A stretch of 64,000 nucleotides of DNA from Strigomonas culicis. Its lineage: Eukaryota > Euglenozoa > Kinetoplastea > Trypanosomatida > Trypanosomatidae. How positions within the stretch are numbered: position 1 is the stretch's first letter; each line of letters starts with the position of its first letter. The stretch spans positions 1 to 64,000 of the forward strand of contig AUXH01000001.1 of assembly GCA_000482145.1 (NCBI GenBank), in the 5' to 3' direction. The position numbers and the translations under genes are program-made. Under the pieces are notes generated by a model. It ran no database searches, was not told the origin of the DNA, and saw only the letters and a list, made by a program, of their open reading frames with translations. This document shows, piece after piece, positions 19,601 to 26,664 of the stretch.

Positions 19601-19914
19601 TCATCCACGGGCTTTACCTGGAGGGGGCCGGCTTTGACATCCACGGCAAGCAGCTCACGGAGAGCCGCAAGGGCGAGCTGTACGCGAAGATGCCGGTGAT
19701 CCACCTAGAGCCTGTGCGCCTCAGCACGCCGACGGATACCGCCGAGACGTATAAGTGCCCCGTGTACAAGACCTCCGCGCGTGTGGGTATTCTCTCCACC
19801 ACGGGTTTGTCCACCAACTACGTAATTTCGCTAGACTTGGCCTCTGGCAAGGGGGGCTCGCCCGACCACTGGATTAAGTGCGGCGTGGCGCTGCTGTGCA
19901 TGTTGGACGACTGA
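7663..19914 (+). CDS. Axonemal dynein heavy chain, inner-arm type
   Basis: This is the motor subunit of a flagellar dynein arm that slides axonemal microtubules by ATP hydrolysis. The 4083-residue product has the N-terminal linker region (about 1-1300). The six-AAA ring has P-loops GPAGTGKTE (AAA1, about 1360), GQTFSGKTT (AAA2, about 1640), GVTGTGKS (AAA3, about 2050) and GMGGSGRQS (AAA4, about 2405). The AAA1 block ITPLTDRAF and CFDEFNRIE are diagnostic. A long coiled-coil stalk with the microtubule-binding tip lies around 2650-2950, and the C-terminal domain ends with GVALLCMLDD. The length of about 4,000 residues matches single-headed inner-arm chains (DNAH1/3/6/7/12 group) rather than two-headed outer-arm chains; the exact paralogue is not resolved. 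The start is ATG 7663, because the frame upstream opens only with TTG. It is the first rightward gene, and its 5' 2.5 kb is visibly AT-richer than the rest. Confidence 0.97.
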   Translation: MNRSKKLTFKEKLEQTSHPKEEPKSQLESNVNKGLARVSDAKQLYKFQSPSNFDFQQTGSTIHRDHTVADDRDVELLRMIQKSTRKPKYNNTEEVAAPNDEHIINSLKTDEDVIAFFSSYGSSSSVKYVLLNRAPKTLEFRPYDLVVVPKGKEESEHYIMSATGVVHILPGNPSDVVSLAEWMKESSLYNILRKIPFFKNFLLYKAFFRLYQKLRAKQYATTRKQLVKDLLISKATFSTPCVEILKSSYDLCQTPLVVYLPHGKHDYSVEDFRSQQSQQRQQAVNVFTDITEKVESKVSVFVDLLQRRADVPDLNTREALEQYLLTNAKAPGNARAQKVKSMLNAREEQEQRMQELKRSIVEYSKLDIYIRLVDIITSEYVFQNALSTVQSLLNVLRSQGHDEFRKIGFQILLHPTETLMEYNPPEEALSQVWEDVVKGCFDAVASLNHLCHQKYLKAYFPKAPKVWSISTELKNDARTTYMANSIVDLVHNDYELANARMETYSTTLPHIHFLLNDWATIEQEWKEQTKEECLSALTLSKVYRRIQEAHDALRVLMASFVGHTLWINAGKLKTEIEPRIHVIKDGVNATLRKTTFALVQQLNAYYKQKTQVLNNKPMLLTEFAEYVSSYKDILAASHETEALLSQTESLCDLMDRHQVEFLEDDEKQLKERTLGSMGANSTSLHDKFEEARAAAEEFVEENMAAHVDTLQCEVNNVEDECIGLQQIMAGEEFVELSDNTEPVMQYLDDIKVKLDDIKASEEQLTRFASLFDQPPIDWTCIKQTNGLYEMRREVWTLFCSFNEKIDLWFESPLRQLNTVEMEDDVNLMARKAAAIHRTSLEKEYDDQVAPHLLEELQAIRLNMNVIHDCGNKHMTPVRWNIVLKQVLGTNNAYHGGLNLRALQERDIFNHKEILAEQSGLATGEWKISNDLDTIKQIWDNILFTTKPYKSREGVYILGELEEVIQQLEDHQIELQTIMASRFVAPVRNKVEVWIKDLRLVSDVIEEWITLQRNWMYLEFIFSSDDIKEQLAVESRQFDEVDRLFRSLTNRANTVKRVYEICTAEGTYDEIKQANANIDHIQKKLEDYLETKRIAFPRFYFLSNDELLSILSDVRNPQSVQPHLSKCFDSIASLIFSNEACTEITGMKSGEGEIVAFASPVYPIGSVELWLNEIEAMMKESLLMHMRRTIEAYPANVREEWFFEHPAQCIQAADMIMWTGEVESAIDEKCLSSYAQDYQQQILRMVDLVKGKLSKLERSLVCTLIVLNVHNRDIITTLAEHNVQTLGDFNWSQQLRYYWEADKTITGGMNVGIHHCSAHLWYGYEYLGNQPRLVITPLTDRAFLTCTSALGMNLGAAPQGPAGTGKTESVKDLGKALARQVVVFNCSDGINYKTMSRMFAGLAQAGAWACFDEFNRIELEVLSVIAQQMLEITTALGQKQDRMNFDGHPINLSKNFGVFITMNPGYAGRTELPDNLKALFRPICMMIPDYALIAEIMFYSEGFADARTLARKMVQLYKLSSEQLSKQDHYDFGMRAVKSILVMAGSLKRQHPNENEDVLLIRAMQDANVPKFLRDDTILFMALVRDLFPTVVIANNQNELIFSYMKQVMEARSLQVVDGMVTKALQLYDTLVVRHGVMMVGQTFSGKTTTVTTLQTTLTKIAADGHGADGNTPLFNRVQTHVLNPKSVTMGELYGQVNDITREWTDGILSDIARNVTRTALSSADRQWIIFDGPVDAVWIENMNTVLDDNKLLCLFNGERIKLPATATFMFEVQDLRVASPATVSRCGMVYMEPYYLDGNRGWVPIARTLVGQKAATNKLVPQARLLELLNAVLPDTLDFIRKECKEWIPSVDAQLAVNLIELVDGFMLSTREDVEGASDMWPAEALLPIEEELRAKQRAGKGDDDLALFGREEKNTVQAYDPPEEFKCPPITAATMAANEERLFDMYFVMAFIWTLGGNLRDDTRAAFDGFVRTLLPRVAPTLPLLPPSGSVYDLVVHRPSLSFITWSHLVPNFVYDRDVPYVELVVPTAETVALKTLLGVLASTSRHVLVNGVTGTGKSLGLFDFLTNSLKGDDPSGKWEYFTTVLSAQTRSRDIEERLESKLYKLRSTAIGPTPGKRAIFFVDDLNMPALERYGASPPLELLRQLITQGGFFDKHKTPATFKELHDVTLLAACGVPGGGRNEMTQRLTARFHLICQPAVSNVSSRRIFGSILYGFFRQWSSEEITSISMNLVEATQECYDRITREKLPTPTRSHYTFNLRDFSKVVQGIMQVTPQSAAMREDLCRVFVHEVSRTFHDRLIDEEDRAWWWSALAAVSASKLGITWDDSNRDMLFGDFMRRDRSRYEELPELEQLQQGLQEHLNGFNIEYNKETQLVFFKDAVHHVSRICRILRQPRGHALLVGMGGSGRQSVCRLAAFICELPIYEVTITRTFSMTEFHDTLKNVLLESGCKDKHVLFLLSDTQIVYEEMLEDINNLLNSGEIPNLMQTEDMDRIVDSVRPLAAAAGKQETVNVIFSHFVSLCRSNVHLVLSMSPVGEQFRRRLRMFPSLVNCCTIDWFDQWPSDALHSVAGRILGPVEIVEDSVKPAIIQLCVDIHLDVQRSSEEFYDELRRRNYTTPTSYLELLTCYRSLLEEQSVYVTAQISRYQGGLDTLRSTQVMVDEMKVSLVEMQPKLLEAAKNTEEIMAKVEEEQGAASVVQKQCAEEEAVASGIQAEADGIRAECQVELDKALPILKAAEDALAELRPDDIREVRSFQKPASRVVLVLEAVLLLLGEKDVSWERAKLVMSRMEFIKDLQNYPRDDLTEKMVKSIHKYVTNPEFQPDEVLKSSKACRSLSMWVLAINNYYDVVKVIQPKRARLAEAEARVAVATNALHEAQGRLQAIEAKLTALKNDMEENIRKKKQLEDDIDLTTVRLERAEQIMSGLASEQARWVQTVASLQEEKGYLVGRIVLAAGFVAYLGPFTAPYRERLIHRWYERCLELKIPVGTHAFKLPSVVDPVLVRSWAQQGLPPDAFSVENGIIVNKSKRWCLCVDPQGQAVNWIRNMERENNLRVIKLSDANYMRTLENAIRLGLPVLLENVEESLDAALDSVLLRQTYRSQGRLLLKLGDTEVDYDPKFRLYITTKLPNPTYLPELQIKVTIVNFTVTQSGLENQLLADVVRYEYVELEQRADKTVLDIANGKNELKQLEDKILQLLASSTGNILDNEQLVNTLQGAKRTSESVSEAVRVAEETQKDIEAARNRYRPVATRGAVVYSVVSELSGLDHMYQNSLDFFKVLFTLTLQRTEKKEDVDERVAVLLPAVTLSSYQTICRGLFERDKLIFAFLLYASIGRQDGSIREDEWSFMLKGSEGHKYADPDTDPAPQWLSALSWNEATALSQLVPEFSELHDNIYDQEAEWKEWYESDRAYEEFPALLDHMTLWQKLLVLKAMREDLLGYGMPQVITQSLGKEFTESPAFDLEGCFLDSTPTAPIVFVLTAGTDPTQMFTEFAARKGFGSRKLMLSLGQDQGTKAEEMIRRGTTEGMWVYLQNCHVYTSWIPSLERILEELGHKDVHKDFRLWLTTMPVAAFPVLLLQSCVKVVKEPPKGLKANLRDTLAMNVTDVVWDSCPGNAVVWHRLILSLTYFHAVVQERRRFGPLGWNIAYEWNQSDYYASLQSLTTYVDADSDGAVPWDALRYMVGVINYGGRVTDFLDNRCLDTILSSFFNDSVTQPTQFNITKDGVYHIPAHIESLSKIKEDLAALPPFEGPELFGLNANADIAFNKNNARRQLAAMRSMQPRSKGAVGDTPEGHVLRIVTEFEDRLPTLIDKSNAHPDTYRIKDDGTMISLGTVAGQEIDVFNRILVMLRRMLVELRRGIKGEVVMSIELEAMFNSFLQGQVPESWAQGSYLSRKPLASWFEDTLNRVEFFRDWNDNGLPLSFWISGFFFPQGFLTGVLQTYCRDHQVPIDDVKFKTNMTKFEVPDDITTMHLGAGVFIHGLYLEGAGFDIHGKQLTESRKGELYAKMPVIHLEPVRLSTPTDTAETYKCPVYKTSARVGILSTTGLSTNYVISLDLASGKGGSPDHWIKCGVALLCMLDD

Positions 19915-20591
19915 CGCAGTGTACGCACGACCTTTTTTCAAAGTATATGCTTCACCTTTTTTTTTTTAGAAACTGTTGTGTTCCTTTTCTTGAGTGTGTT
20001 GTTATGATGATACTATTTGATTTAACTTTATTCATTACTAAGTAATCAAAAAAAAAATGAGATTTATTCATAGAAACAATGTTTGTTGTATATTTTATTA
20101 ATCGAACTATATACTCTCTTTTTTTTTTCCTTTTGTAGAGCACATGATTATTATTATCTTATCTGCATGTAAAATGTAAATGACGTACATTATTATCTTG
20201 ATATGTATTTACCATATTTGTTTTTTACATTTTTTTTTGTTATTTAGTTTTCCACTTTTTTTTAATGTATAAGCTATGAATGTATATACAAAGTATTCAC
20301 TCGTGTATAAAAATTAAAAAAAGAAAGGGCTGCCCCTTTTCTCTGTCTATGAGAAACCATTAGTCATTGTAAAGGAAACAAAAAAAAATGTTTTTTTTTC
20401 TTGTTGCTTATAAAGGCACAATTGAAATCTCTTGCCCCTCATCTTCTCTTTCTTTTTAGTAGTCTTATTAAGTTCTTGTAATATCCTTTTGTTGCCGTTG
20501 TCGTTGTTGGTGTTGGTGTTGGTGTTGCGCCACCTTTTTTCTTTCCTTTCCTTAACCTCCCACTCTTTACACTTGACTTTACGTGTCTGGC
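19915..20591. other. Intergenic region, dynein / pseudo-AKR
   Basis: About 680 bp of AT-rich DNA with many T- and A-runs holds the dynein 3' UTR and the splice region of the next gene. A GGTGTT hexamer is repeated three times at 20509-20526. No gene is seen. Confidence 0.65.
20442..20459 (+). promoter_or_regulatory. Predicted spliced-leader acceptor for the AKR-like gene
   Basis: A C/T tract ends in TTTTTAG with AG at 20458-20459. A second C/T-rich stretch nearer the gene (20530-20580) has no AG before ATG 20592, so this upstream site is preferred. Confidence 0.5.
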
Positions 20592-22841
20592 ATGCTGTGC
20601 CGGTCACCGGGCTGGTCTGTACGCGTGCTCGCTCGATGGCAGCGCCGCGCCCCCATGGTGGGTGCCGTTGTGTCTGCCGCGCCGACGGACGGCGCCTGGG
20701 CGGTCGCGGCACGGACGGCGTGCCGCCCGTTCAGTCGCAAGGAAATAGAACGCGAGCTGCCAGACCACATCCGGGCAAACCCACGTGAGAAGCTGCCGTC
20801 AAACGTGGACGAGACACCGGAGGTCAGCCGCGAGGCGCTCTCCAAGGGCATCAACGGCATCTACGGCAGCCGGGCGGAGTCCGCGATGCGGGGCATGCTG
20901 GGCCCGCAGGGCCAGGTCGAGGCGATGGAGTCACGCGCGGTCCCCATCCTGGGGAAGGCGACCGTCGACGGCACCAAGTACACGGTGGACCGCTCCACTG
21001 TCTTCGAGCACTGGCGCCATGAGTGTGCCGCGCCGGTCGGCTGGCACATGTCGAAGCTGGGCTCCACGACGTGTAAGGTGGCCAACGACGTCAACGAGGC
21101 GACGGAGTCGCTGCAGCTGCAGATTATTAAGGGATGTAATGTGATCGAGATCGACGGCGCGGCCTCCGAGGCGCACCAGAGTATCTCGCGCGCCATCCAC
21201 GAGGCCCTGCACGCCTTTGAGTTAGATCGTGAAGGTTTCGTCGTCGTCGCGCGCTGCGGCATTATTAGACAGCAGCCCTTCCAGGAGGAGATCACCGGCG
21301 TGCAGGTGAGCAACACCGCGGCGGTGAAGAGCCGCATTCTGCCCATCTTTGAGCGCTACAAGGCCTCCTCGATCCCGTCCATGCAGCTCAAATCCGGCTT
21401 CCGCATCTCGGACATGAAGGAGGACCAGCTGCGGCGGCTGAACCTGCGCCGCATCGACCGCACGACGGTGGCGGCGCTCACGGTCGACTGGCTTGACGCC
21501 TTCTTCACGAACGTCGCCTTCAACACCAAGTTCGAGGTGCTCGACGTGATGCTGCTGGAGGGCATCCACACCCTCTTCGACGGCCGCCCCGACGCGCACA
21601 TCGACGAGGACCTGATGCAGCTCTTTGTGTACCTTGAGAAGCAGGTCGAGATTGGCGTACTCCAGTACTACGGCGTGTCGTCGGCTCACTTAGCGCCACC
21701 GGTGCCGCGGGAGTACCCGCCGATGCCGCCGGACGCGCACGTGCCGGAGCAGTTCCTCCACCCGCCCAAGGTGCCGGACACGGTCAACCTCTACCGACTC
21801 CTCGCCCTGGCGGAGCGTGCCGCCGGCGGCAAGCACCACCACTTTCGCTTTGTGGAGTACCCGTTCAACCTGACGAGCCACCAGGCCCTCTCGGCGCCGC
21901 TGCCGTACGACGCGAGCCACACGCTCTATTCGCTCACCAAGGCGATGGGCCTCACCGCCCTCGGCAGCAGCCCCGTCGAGACGACCAACCTGATGCAGCT
22001 GCCGGAGCGCTATCACAGCTTTCCAATGGAGAGCGACTTGAAGACGGTGCGCATGAACTTCTTCACCATCTGCGAGCGCGCCGCGCTCAAAGAGATGGAG
22101 ATTAAGGAGTCTTTCGAAAAGGGCCCCGCGACGCTGCCCCCGATGGACCACCTCTTCGTGAGCAGTGTCTACCTCAACGCCCAGCGGCAGTTTGCCAATC
22201 TCTACTTTTTCAAGAAGTGGATGGACTACTATATGCTACCGCGCTTCGGCCGCGCGCTGACGAGCTTCAAGGAGGCGTCGCCGCAGGACCTCAAGGACTG
22301 GGCGCAGCAATACGAGCAGCTCATCTTTGACATGCTGCGCCTGCGCGAGCGGCTCTTCAACCACAAGCACGGCGTCAAGAGCACGGAGGTGAACTGGGCG
22401 GTCGACCGCGCCTCGCGCACGCTCGCCACGTGCCCGCTGCTCAGCCAGAAGGCGATCAACTTCGCCACGCACGGCGCCGACGTCGTCATGTGCGGCTTCC
22501 ACGTCTCGCGTTACTTTCACGAGGCGACGGAGCTGAACCCGGCCAAGAACGGCGCGCTGCCCATCCCCGAGGAGGAGATCCAGGCGCTGTGCGCGTCGCC
22601 GGAGGTGAGCTACGCGAATGCGTCACCGCCGGACCCGTACATGCTGGAGCCGGTCATGAAGCAGGGCACGCTGTCCGGCCAGAAGGCGAAGGGGATGGAG
22701 AACATTATCGTCATCGATACGAAGAACCCCAAGTTCCCGGATATCCCGGAGGAGCTCGACGAGAGCACGGACACCACCACAGAGGAAGAGGAGGAGGCGG
22801 AGGAGGATGAAAAGGCACCAGAAGCGGAAGCACGAAAGTGA
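20592..22841 (+). CDS. Mitochondrial protein with degenerate aldo-keto reductase domain
   Basis: This 749-residue product starts with a basic, acid-poor leader (MLCRSPGWSVRVLARWQRRAP) typical of mitochondrial import. Residues about 180-480 follow the aldo-keto reductase barrel order: VIEIDGA (cf. FFDTA), GFVVVARCG (cf. VxxATKxG), a strand ending VMLLEG (cf. DLxxxH), and IGVLQYYGVSS, which matches the family's GKIRYIGVSN block. RFVEYPFNL and the GLTALGSSPV segment follow. Only the Asp (residue 188) of the Asp-Tyr-Lys-His catalytic tetrad remains: Lys is Arg221, His is Glu323, and no Tyr sits at the expected place. It is therefore probably a non-catalytic, structural or ligand-sensing protein. 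The remaining 270 residues match nothing I know and end in a Glu-rich tail. GTG at 20583 opens the frame, but ATG 20592 is the first ATG. A role in the mitoribosome or its assembly is possible but unproven. Confidence 0.8.
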   Translation: MLCRSPGWSVRVLARWQRRAPMVGAVVSAAPTDGAWAVAARTACRPFSRKEIERELPDHIRANPREKLPSNVDETPEVSREALSKGINGIYGSRAESAMRGMLGPQGQVEAMESRAVPILGKATVDGTKYTVDRSTVFEHWRHECAAPVGWHMSKLGSTTCKVANDVNEATESLQLQIIKGCNVIEIDGAASEAHQSISRAIHEALHAFELDREGFVVVARCGIIRQQPFQEEITGVQVSNTAAVKSRILPIFERYKASSIPSMQLKSGFRISDMKEDQLRRLNLRRIDRTTVAALTVDWLDAFFTNVAFNTKFEVLDVMLLEGIHTLFDGRPDAHIDEDLMQLFVYLEKQVEIGVLQYYGVSSAHLAPPVPREYPPMPPDAHVPEQFLHPPKVPDTVNLYRLLALAERAAGGKHHHFRFVEYPFNLTSHQALSAPLPYDASHTLYSLTKAMGLTALGSSPVETTNLMQLPERYHSFPMESDLKTVRMNFFTICERAALKEMEIKESFEKGPATLPPMDHLFVSSVYLNAQRQFANLYFFKKWMDYYMLPRFGRALTSFKEASPQDLKDWAQQYEQLIFDMLRLRERLFNHKHGVKSTEVNWAVDRASRTLATCPLLSQKAINFATHGADVVMCGFHVSRYFHEATELNPAKNGALPIPEEEIQALCASPEVSYANASPPDPYMLEPVMKQGTLSGQKAKGMENIIVIDTKNPKFPDIPEELDESTDTTTEEEEEAEEDEKAPEAEARK

Positions 22842-23421
22842 AGGCATCTTACTACTTACTCTGTGTTGTTGTTGTTCATGGCGTGTGCTGTGGCACGCCG
22901 TTGTTTTTGTGTGCGTGGTGCTGAGATGGTTCGTATCGTGTCTTGCGGAAGCAACAAATTTAAGAACATAGCTTCGTGTTGCGTTAGTCTTACTTGACTA
23001 ATACTTTTTCTTGTGATCCTTATTTGTTTTCCTTTATCCTTGTTAATCACACTTATATTAATTAATGGAGTTTTTTTTTCTTGATACTAAACGAACAGTA
23101 TGAAGCGCACATTAAAAGTGGTGTGAAAGCTAAAGAATGTTTTGTCAAGGGTGAGGAAATGGAACATATGGGAGCTGCGGTGAATCTCTCTTATTGTTGT
23201 GATCGTCATTGTTGTCTAACTCTTTCCTTCTCTGTTCGCAATGCCCTCTTTTTTTTTTTTCTAAGGATTGAACAAAATAATAATAATAATAATAATAAGT
23301 TGACTACAGTTTTGATGTGGATAACAGGCATTTTTTCATAGATTTACCTCACACACAGGCAGTGGACTATCCCGCGTCCACGTAGTGGGACTTCGTTTGT
23401 AGAAAAAAAAGAAAAAGAAAA
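22842..23421. other. Intergenic region with (TAA)n repeat
   Basis: AT-rich DNA includes (TAA)7 at 23278-23298 and T-runs (23051-23058, 23250-23261) that could serve as splice tracts for the following gene. No gene is seen. Confidence 0.65.
23278..23298. repeat. (TAA)7 microsatellite
   Basis: Seven uninterrupted TAA units lie upstream of the 988-residue gene. Confidence 0.95.
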
Positions 23422-26388
23422 ATGCTCAAGTATCAACACTTGTCTGTGCAACCCGCAGCGAGTGGCATCACCAGCAGTCCACCTGTTGTCCTTGTGGAGC
23501 AGCATCGTGTAGACAAGACAATCGAAAAGGTCATGCAGGATGCTCTCTATGATGCACCTTCGGTGGACAGCAAAGCCTTTATTTTTTTCCTGTACAAGAC
23601 GGATGCCATTCCGCTGGTACAACTGCTGCGTACGGTTGTGCGGCACTTATTTCAGGAAGAGGCACAGTATCACCAGCACACAACGACGGTGCTGCATGAC
23701 AGCAGTGTGGAAGACACTGCGGATGCGCCCATCGTCGCACTCCAGTGGATTGCTGCGAACAACAATGAATGGTCGGACGTCGGGGAGGCCTTCTGTTCCT
23801 TCGCGGCACAGGAGCCGCTCCGTCAGCTGCTGGAGCAACGGCAGCGTGCGTGGTTGGAGGACGAGACCGAATGCTGCCCTTCCTGCCACACCGCTGCCCC
23901 TGCGGGCAGGCGCCCGCCGCGGTCTCGTGGCTGGTGCTCCTATGTGCCCCTGACATGTATGGACGAGTTTCACCTCATCGCAGAGCAGATCATCTCCACC
24001 TCGCGCTGGATGGTCGGCGGCGCCGGGCCGCGCCAGCAGCACGTACTGTCTGTAGCGGGGCTGCATAGTGGTCGCACGTGGCTGGTGTGTGTGGTGGCGA
24101 GCGGCGGCACGTCACTCGAAGCGAGCCTCATACAACACATTGATCAGGCACTCGTGTCTGTTTTGCCAAAGAGTAGGAACGGGGCAACACGGCGAGAAGA
24201 GAGCCGCCACCAGGTCCCCGCGGCCTTGCCCCCACCTCTGTTGAACCAGCTGCTGCAGAACTTTTTGTTTTCTCTCTTTTACTTCTCCCGTGGCGGCACC
24301 TCTCGTACGCCTCTGCTGCGCCTCGCGGTCGACGTGGTGCTGCCAGCACTGGGTGCGTCGCTGCGTTACGCACACGCCTCCTTTGCGGTGAAGACCTCTC
24401 TGTGGCACCTGCGTGTGAAGCTGAGGCCCGTGCCCTGCTTCTGTCACAGCCTGGCAGCCAAACGCGCTTGCGAAGTGGAGGACGACGCATTGGATTTGGA
24501 GCGCACAGAGAGCGGGTATGAAACAGAAGGCTTGTCCGCCAATGCAACGCGGAACACGTTGGACAACGCCTACGGCTCGCGTGGCCGCGCAGCCGCCCAT
24601 TGCTCCCGCAGCCCTGTCCCCCGCGCGCCAGGAGATGTGCAGAGCGCCCCGTCCACCAGCTCAGACGAGGCCCCGCCAGAGGCCACAGCAGCCAAAGACG
24701 TGGGCGGGGCAGCACGGCGCCCACTCGACCTCCGTAGCTGGAGCAACACGGAGGCGATGGAGGACCTGGTGGAGACGGTGGCGGCCTTGCGGGACTCCAA
24801 CACGGCACAGCACGAGCTGCTGTTTGCGCACAACAGAGTGCACTACGACGACCTCCACGGCATCGAGACCTCCCTGCGCGAGCAGCTTGCCCTCATGGAG
24901 CTGCGGCGCCACAACAGGGAGAGGAGTGGTATGCTGCGCCTGCCCGCCGCGCACCCACGTCCCGGGACCAGCACACCCGGCGAGGTAGGCACCACCACCA
25001 GCAGCAGCAGCAGCAGCAGCGCGGCGGCCGTCGCGCGGCCAGGGCCGCCCAGGGAGCGGCCGGCGGTAGCTGCGCAAGAGGCACAGCAGAGGGATGTGAA
25101 GCGCGCTCACGGAGAGAAGGGGGAGGCCGCACGGAGTGCGCCCCTCCGTGTGGTGGACACTCCCACCGCCACAGCAACGGCAGCAGCACAGCGTGGAAAT
25201 GAGGCGGAGGTCGTGGCCCTCGCCCCTGACACGACTTCGCTAGCCCTGCTGGAGGCCGAAGAGGTGGCATGCCGTTTCCAGGTGGCGCAGCAGTCGACCG
25301 AAGAGCTGTTACGTCTGTTCGATGCATTTAAGGAAAACGCTGTGTCTGTGCTGGCCTCCTACTCCGCGCCTTCGATGGAAGGCCCATCGCCTCTTCCGCT
25401 CCCACCAGCCGCGCAGTGGAGGCCCTCGCCCCCACGGGCCGCACAGGTGGAAAACCCTCAACTCTATGCGGTGGAACAGACGGACACGCTGCGCTGGCCG
25501 CTCGCATCACAGCGACAGCTGCGGGCGAGCGCACACCTCCACGCACTGACAGTGCAGTGCAACGCGCTGCAGGGAGAGCTGGAGGCCTTGGGGAAAAAAC
25601 TCTTGCGAACAGAAGGCGCGCTGCAGCGTCAAAGGGATGAGGAGGCGGCGCTGCGCATCGCTGTGGACCACGCGCCTCTGTCGAGCACCCCAGGTGTTGC
25701 GCACCACACGGCGGTGGCGCTACGAGTGGGTGGCGCGCCTCCACCCGACGTGGACACGTTGGTGGAGCGGTCTGCCTGCTCCCTGCTCTTCATGCTGGAG
25801 GCGCTGCACCTCCGCCTGACGGGCGGCGCCTACTTCACGCCCTCCGCGCGCGCGGCCCCGCGTCTTCCGTCGAGCGTGCCCTCCTGGAGCCGCCTGTACG
25901 TCGCTGCCCAAGGACAGCTGGGCCCTGCGCCAGCAGCGGCGGAGGTGGAGGCGGAAGGGGTGGTGGCCGAGTGCCGCGCGAACACCACGGCGGTGGGGGA
26001 AGTCAATGTGCGATTTGTGCGCGAGGCCCTGGACTATCTCAGCGAGGCGTGCAGCACACAGCCACGGCCGCGCGCCGCTGGTGCGGGGGATGCGGTGCGG
26101 CGCCGCTGCGCGCCTGCAAGAGGGGCAGCCTCATGCGGCGATGCGGGCCTTCTAAGTCGAGCAAACTTCCTTTCCCACGCACCTCTCATTAGTGAGGTGT
26201 GTGGCCGCTTTGTGCGCGTGATGCATGCGTGTGAGGCGATGCGGTGCGAGTCTGGCCGGAGAGAGGAGGCGGACCTCAAGGCACTCGAAGCGGAGATCAA
26301 GAAAAAGACGCATGAGTGGACGGTCCAGCAGCTTGAGCTACGGCAGGATACGGATAGCGCTACGCGCATTTACCCGCACTTGCTGTAG
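23422..26388 (+). CDS. Hypothetical protein, 988 residues, C-terminal coiled coils
   Basis: I do not recognise this protein. The start is the first ATG (23422), just after an A-rich leader, and the frame stays open for 988 codons with strong third-position GC, so it is certainly coding. The N-terminal 330 residues look folded (for example DAPSVDSKAFIFFLYKTDAI and LNQLLQNFLFSLFYF). Residues about 350-450 are low complexity. A helical segment runs at about 450-510, then a Ser/Ala/Pro-rich stretch contains eight to nine serines encoded by a CAG run (24999-25020). Further helical or coiled-coil segments occupy about 590-640, 690-750 and the C-terminus (KALEAEIKKKTHEWTVQQLE). This architecture resembles cytoskeletal scaffold proteins of trypanosomatids, but that is only a suggestion. 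No catalytic motif or membrane segment is visible. Confidence 0.85.
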   Translation: MLKYQHLSVQPAASGITSSPPVVLVEQHRVDKTIEKVMQDALYDAPSVDSKAFIFFLYKTDAIPLVQLLRTVVRHLFQEEAQYHQHTTTVLHDSSVEDTADAPIVALQWIAANNNEWSDVGEAFCSFAAQEPLRQLLEQRQRAWLEDETECCPSCHTAAPAGRRPPRSRGWCSYVPLTCMDEFHLIAEQIISTSRWMVGGAGPRQQHVLSVAGLHSGRTWLVCVVASGGTSLEASLIQHIDQALVSVLPKSRNGATRREESRHQVPAALPPPLLNQLLQNFLFSLFYFSRGGTSRTPLLRLAVDVVLPALGASLRYAHASFAVKTSLWHLRVKLRPVPCFCHSLAAKRACEVEDDALDLERTESGYETEGLSANATRNTLDNAYGSRGRAAAHCSRSPVPRAPGDVQSAPSTSSDEAPPEATAAKDVGGAARRPLDLRSWSNTEAMEDLVETVAALRDSNTAQHELLFAHNRVHYDDLHGIETSLREQLALMELRRHNRERSGMLRLPAAHPRPGTSTPGEVGTTTSSSSSSSAAAVARPGPPRERPAVAAQEAQQRDVKRAHGEKGEAARSAPLRVVDTPTATATAAAQRGNEAEVVALAPDTTSLALLEAEEVACRFQVAQQSTEELLRLFDAFKENAVSVLASYSAPSMEGPSPLPLPPAAQWRPSPPRAAQVENPQLYAVEQTDTLRWPLASQRQLRASAHLHALTVQCNALQGELEALGKKLLRTEGALQRQRDEEAALRIAVDHAPLSSTPGVAHHTAVALRVGGAPPPDVDTLVERSACSLLFMLEALHLRLTGGAYFTPSARAAPRLPSSVPSWSRLYVAAQGQLGPAPAAAEVEAEGVVAECRANTTAVGEVNVRFVREALDYLSEACSTQPRPRAAGAGDAVRRRCAPARGAASCGDAGLLSRANFLSHAPLISEVCGRFVRVMHACEAMRCESGRREEADLKALEAEIKKKTHEWTVQQLELRQDTDSATRIYPHLL
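24999..25020 (+). repeat. CAG/AGC trinucleotide run encoding polyserine
   Basis: Seven CAG units lie inside the 988-residue gene, read as AGC serine codons. Confidence 0.9.
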
Positions 26389-26664
26389 TTGTTTGTAGAT
26401 TCTGTTTTTTTTTCTTTTTCTAATGATTAATGCTACTTTACAGTTGTTCTCATGTTTACCTTTGCTGGGCCTCATGATTTCCTGTAAGCGTTACGGTGGG
26501 ATCGTTACAACTGCTTTTTCCTCCTCTCCTTCTTTTCTTTCCCACTTTTTTTTAAAAACAATTTTAGTCGAGATATCGTCTTCTTCACATTTAATCGCGA
26601 TTTACTAACTCTACTTTCACACACATAGGAACGACCCCTTTCTTTGTCTCTCTCCCTCCCTCTC

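Noticed and set aside
16078..19704. Minus-strand frame of 1208 codons
   Set aside because: It lies wholly antisense to the dynein heavy chain, whose motifs are unmistakable. High third-position GC removes stops from the complementary frame.
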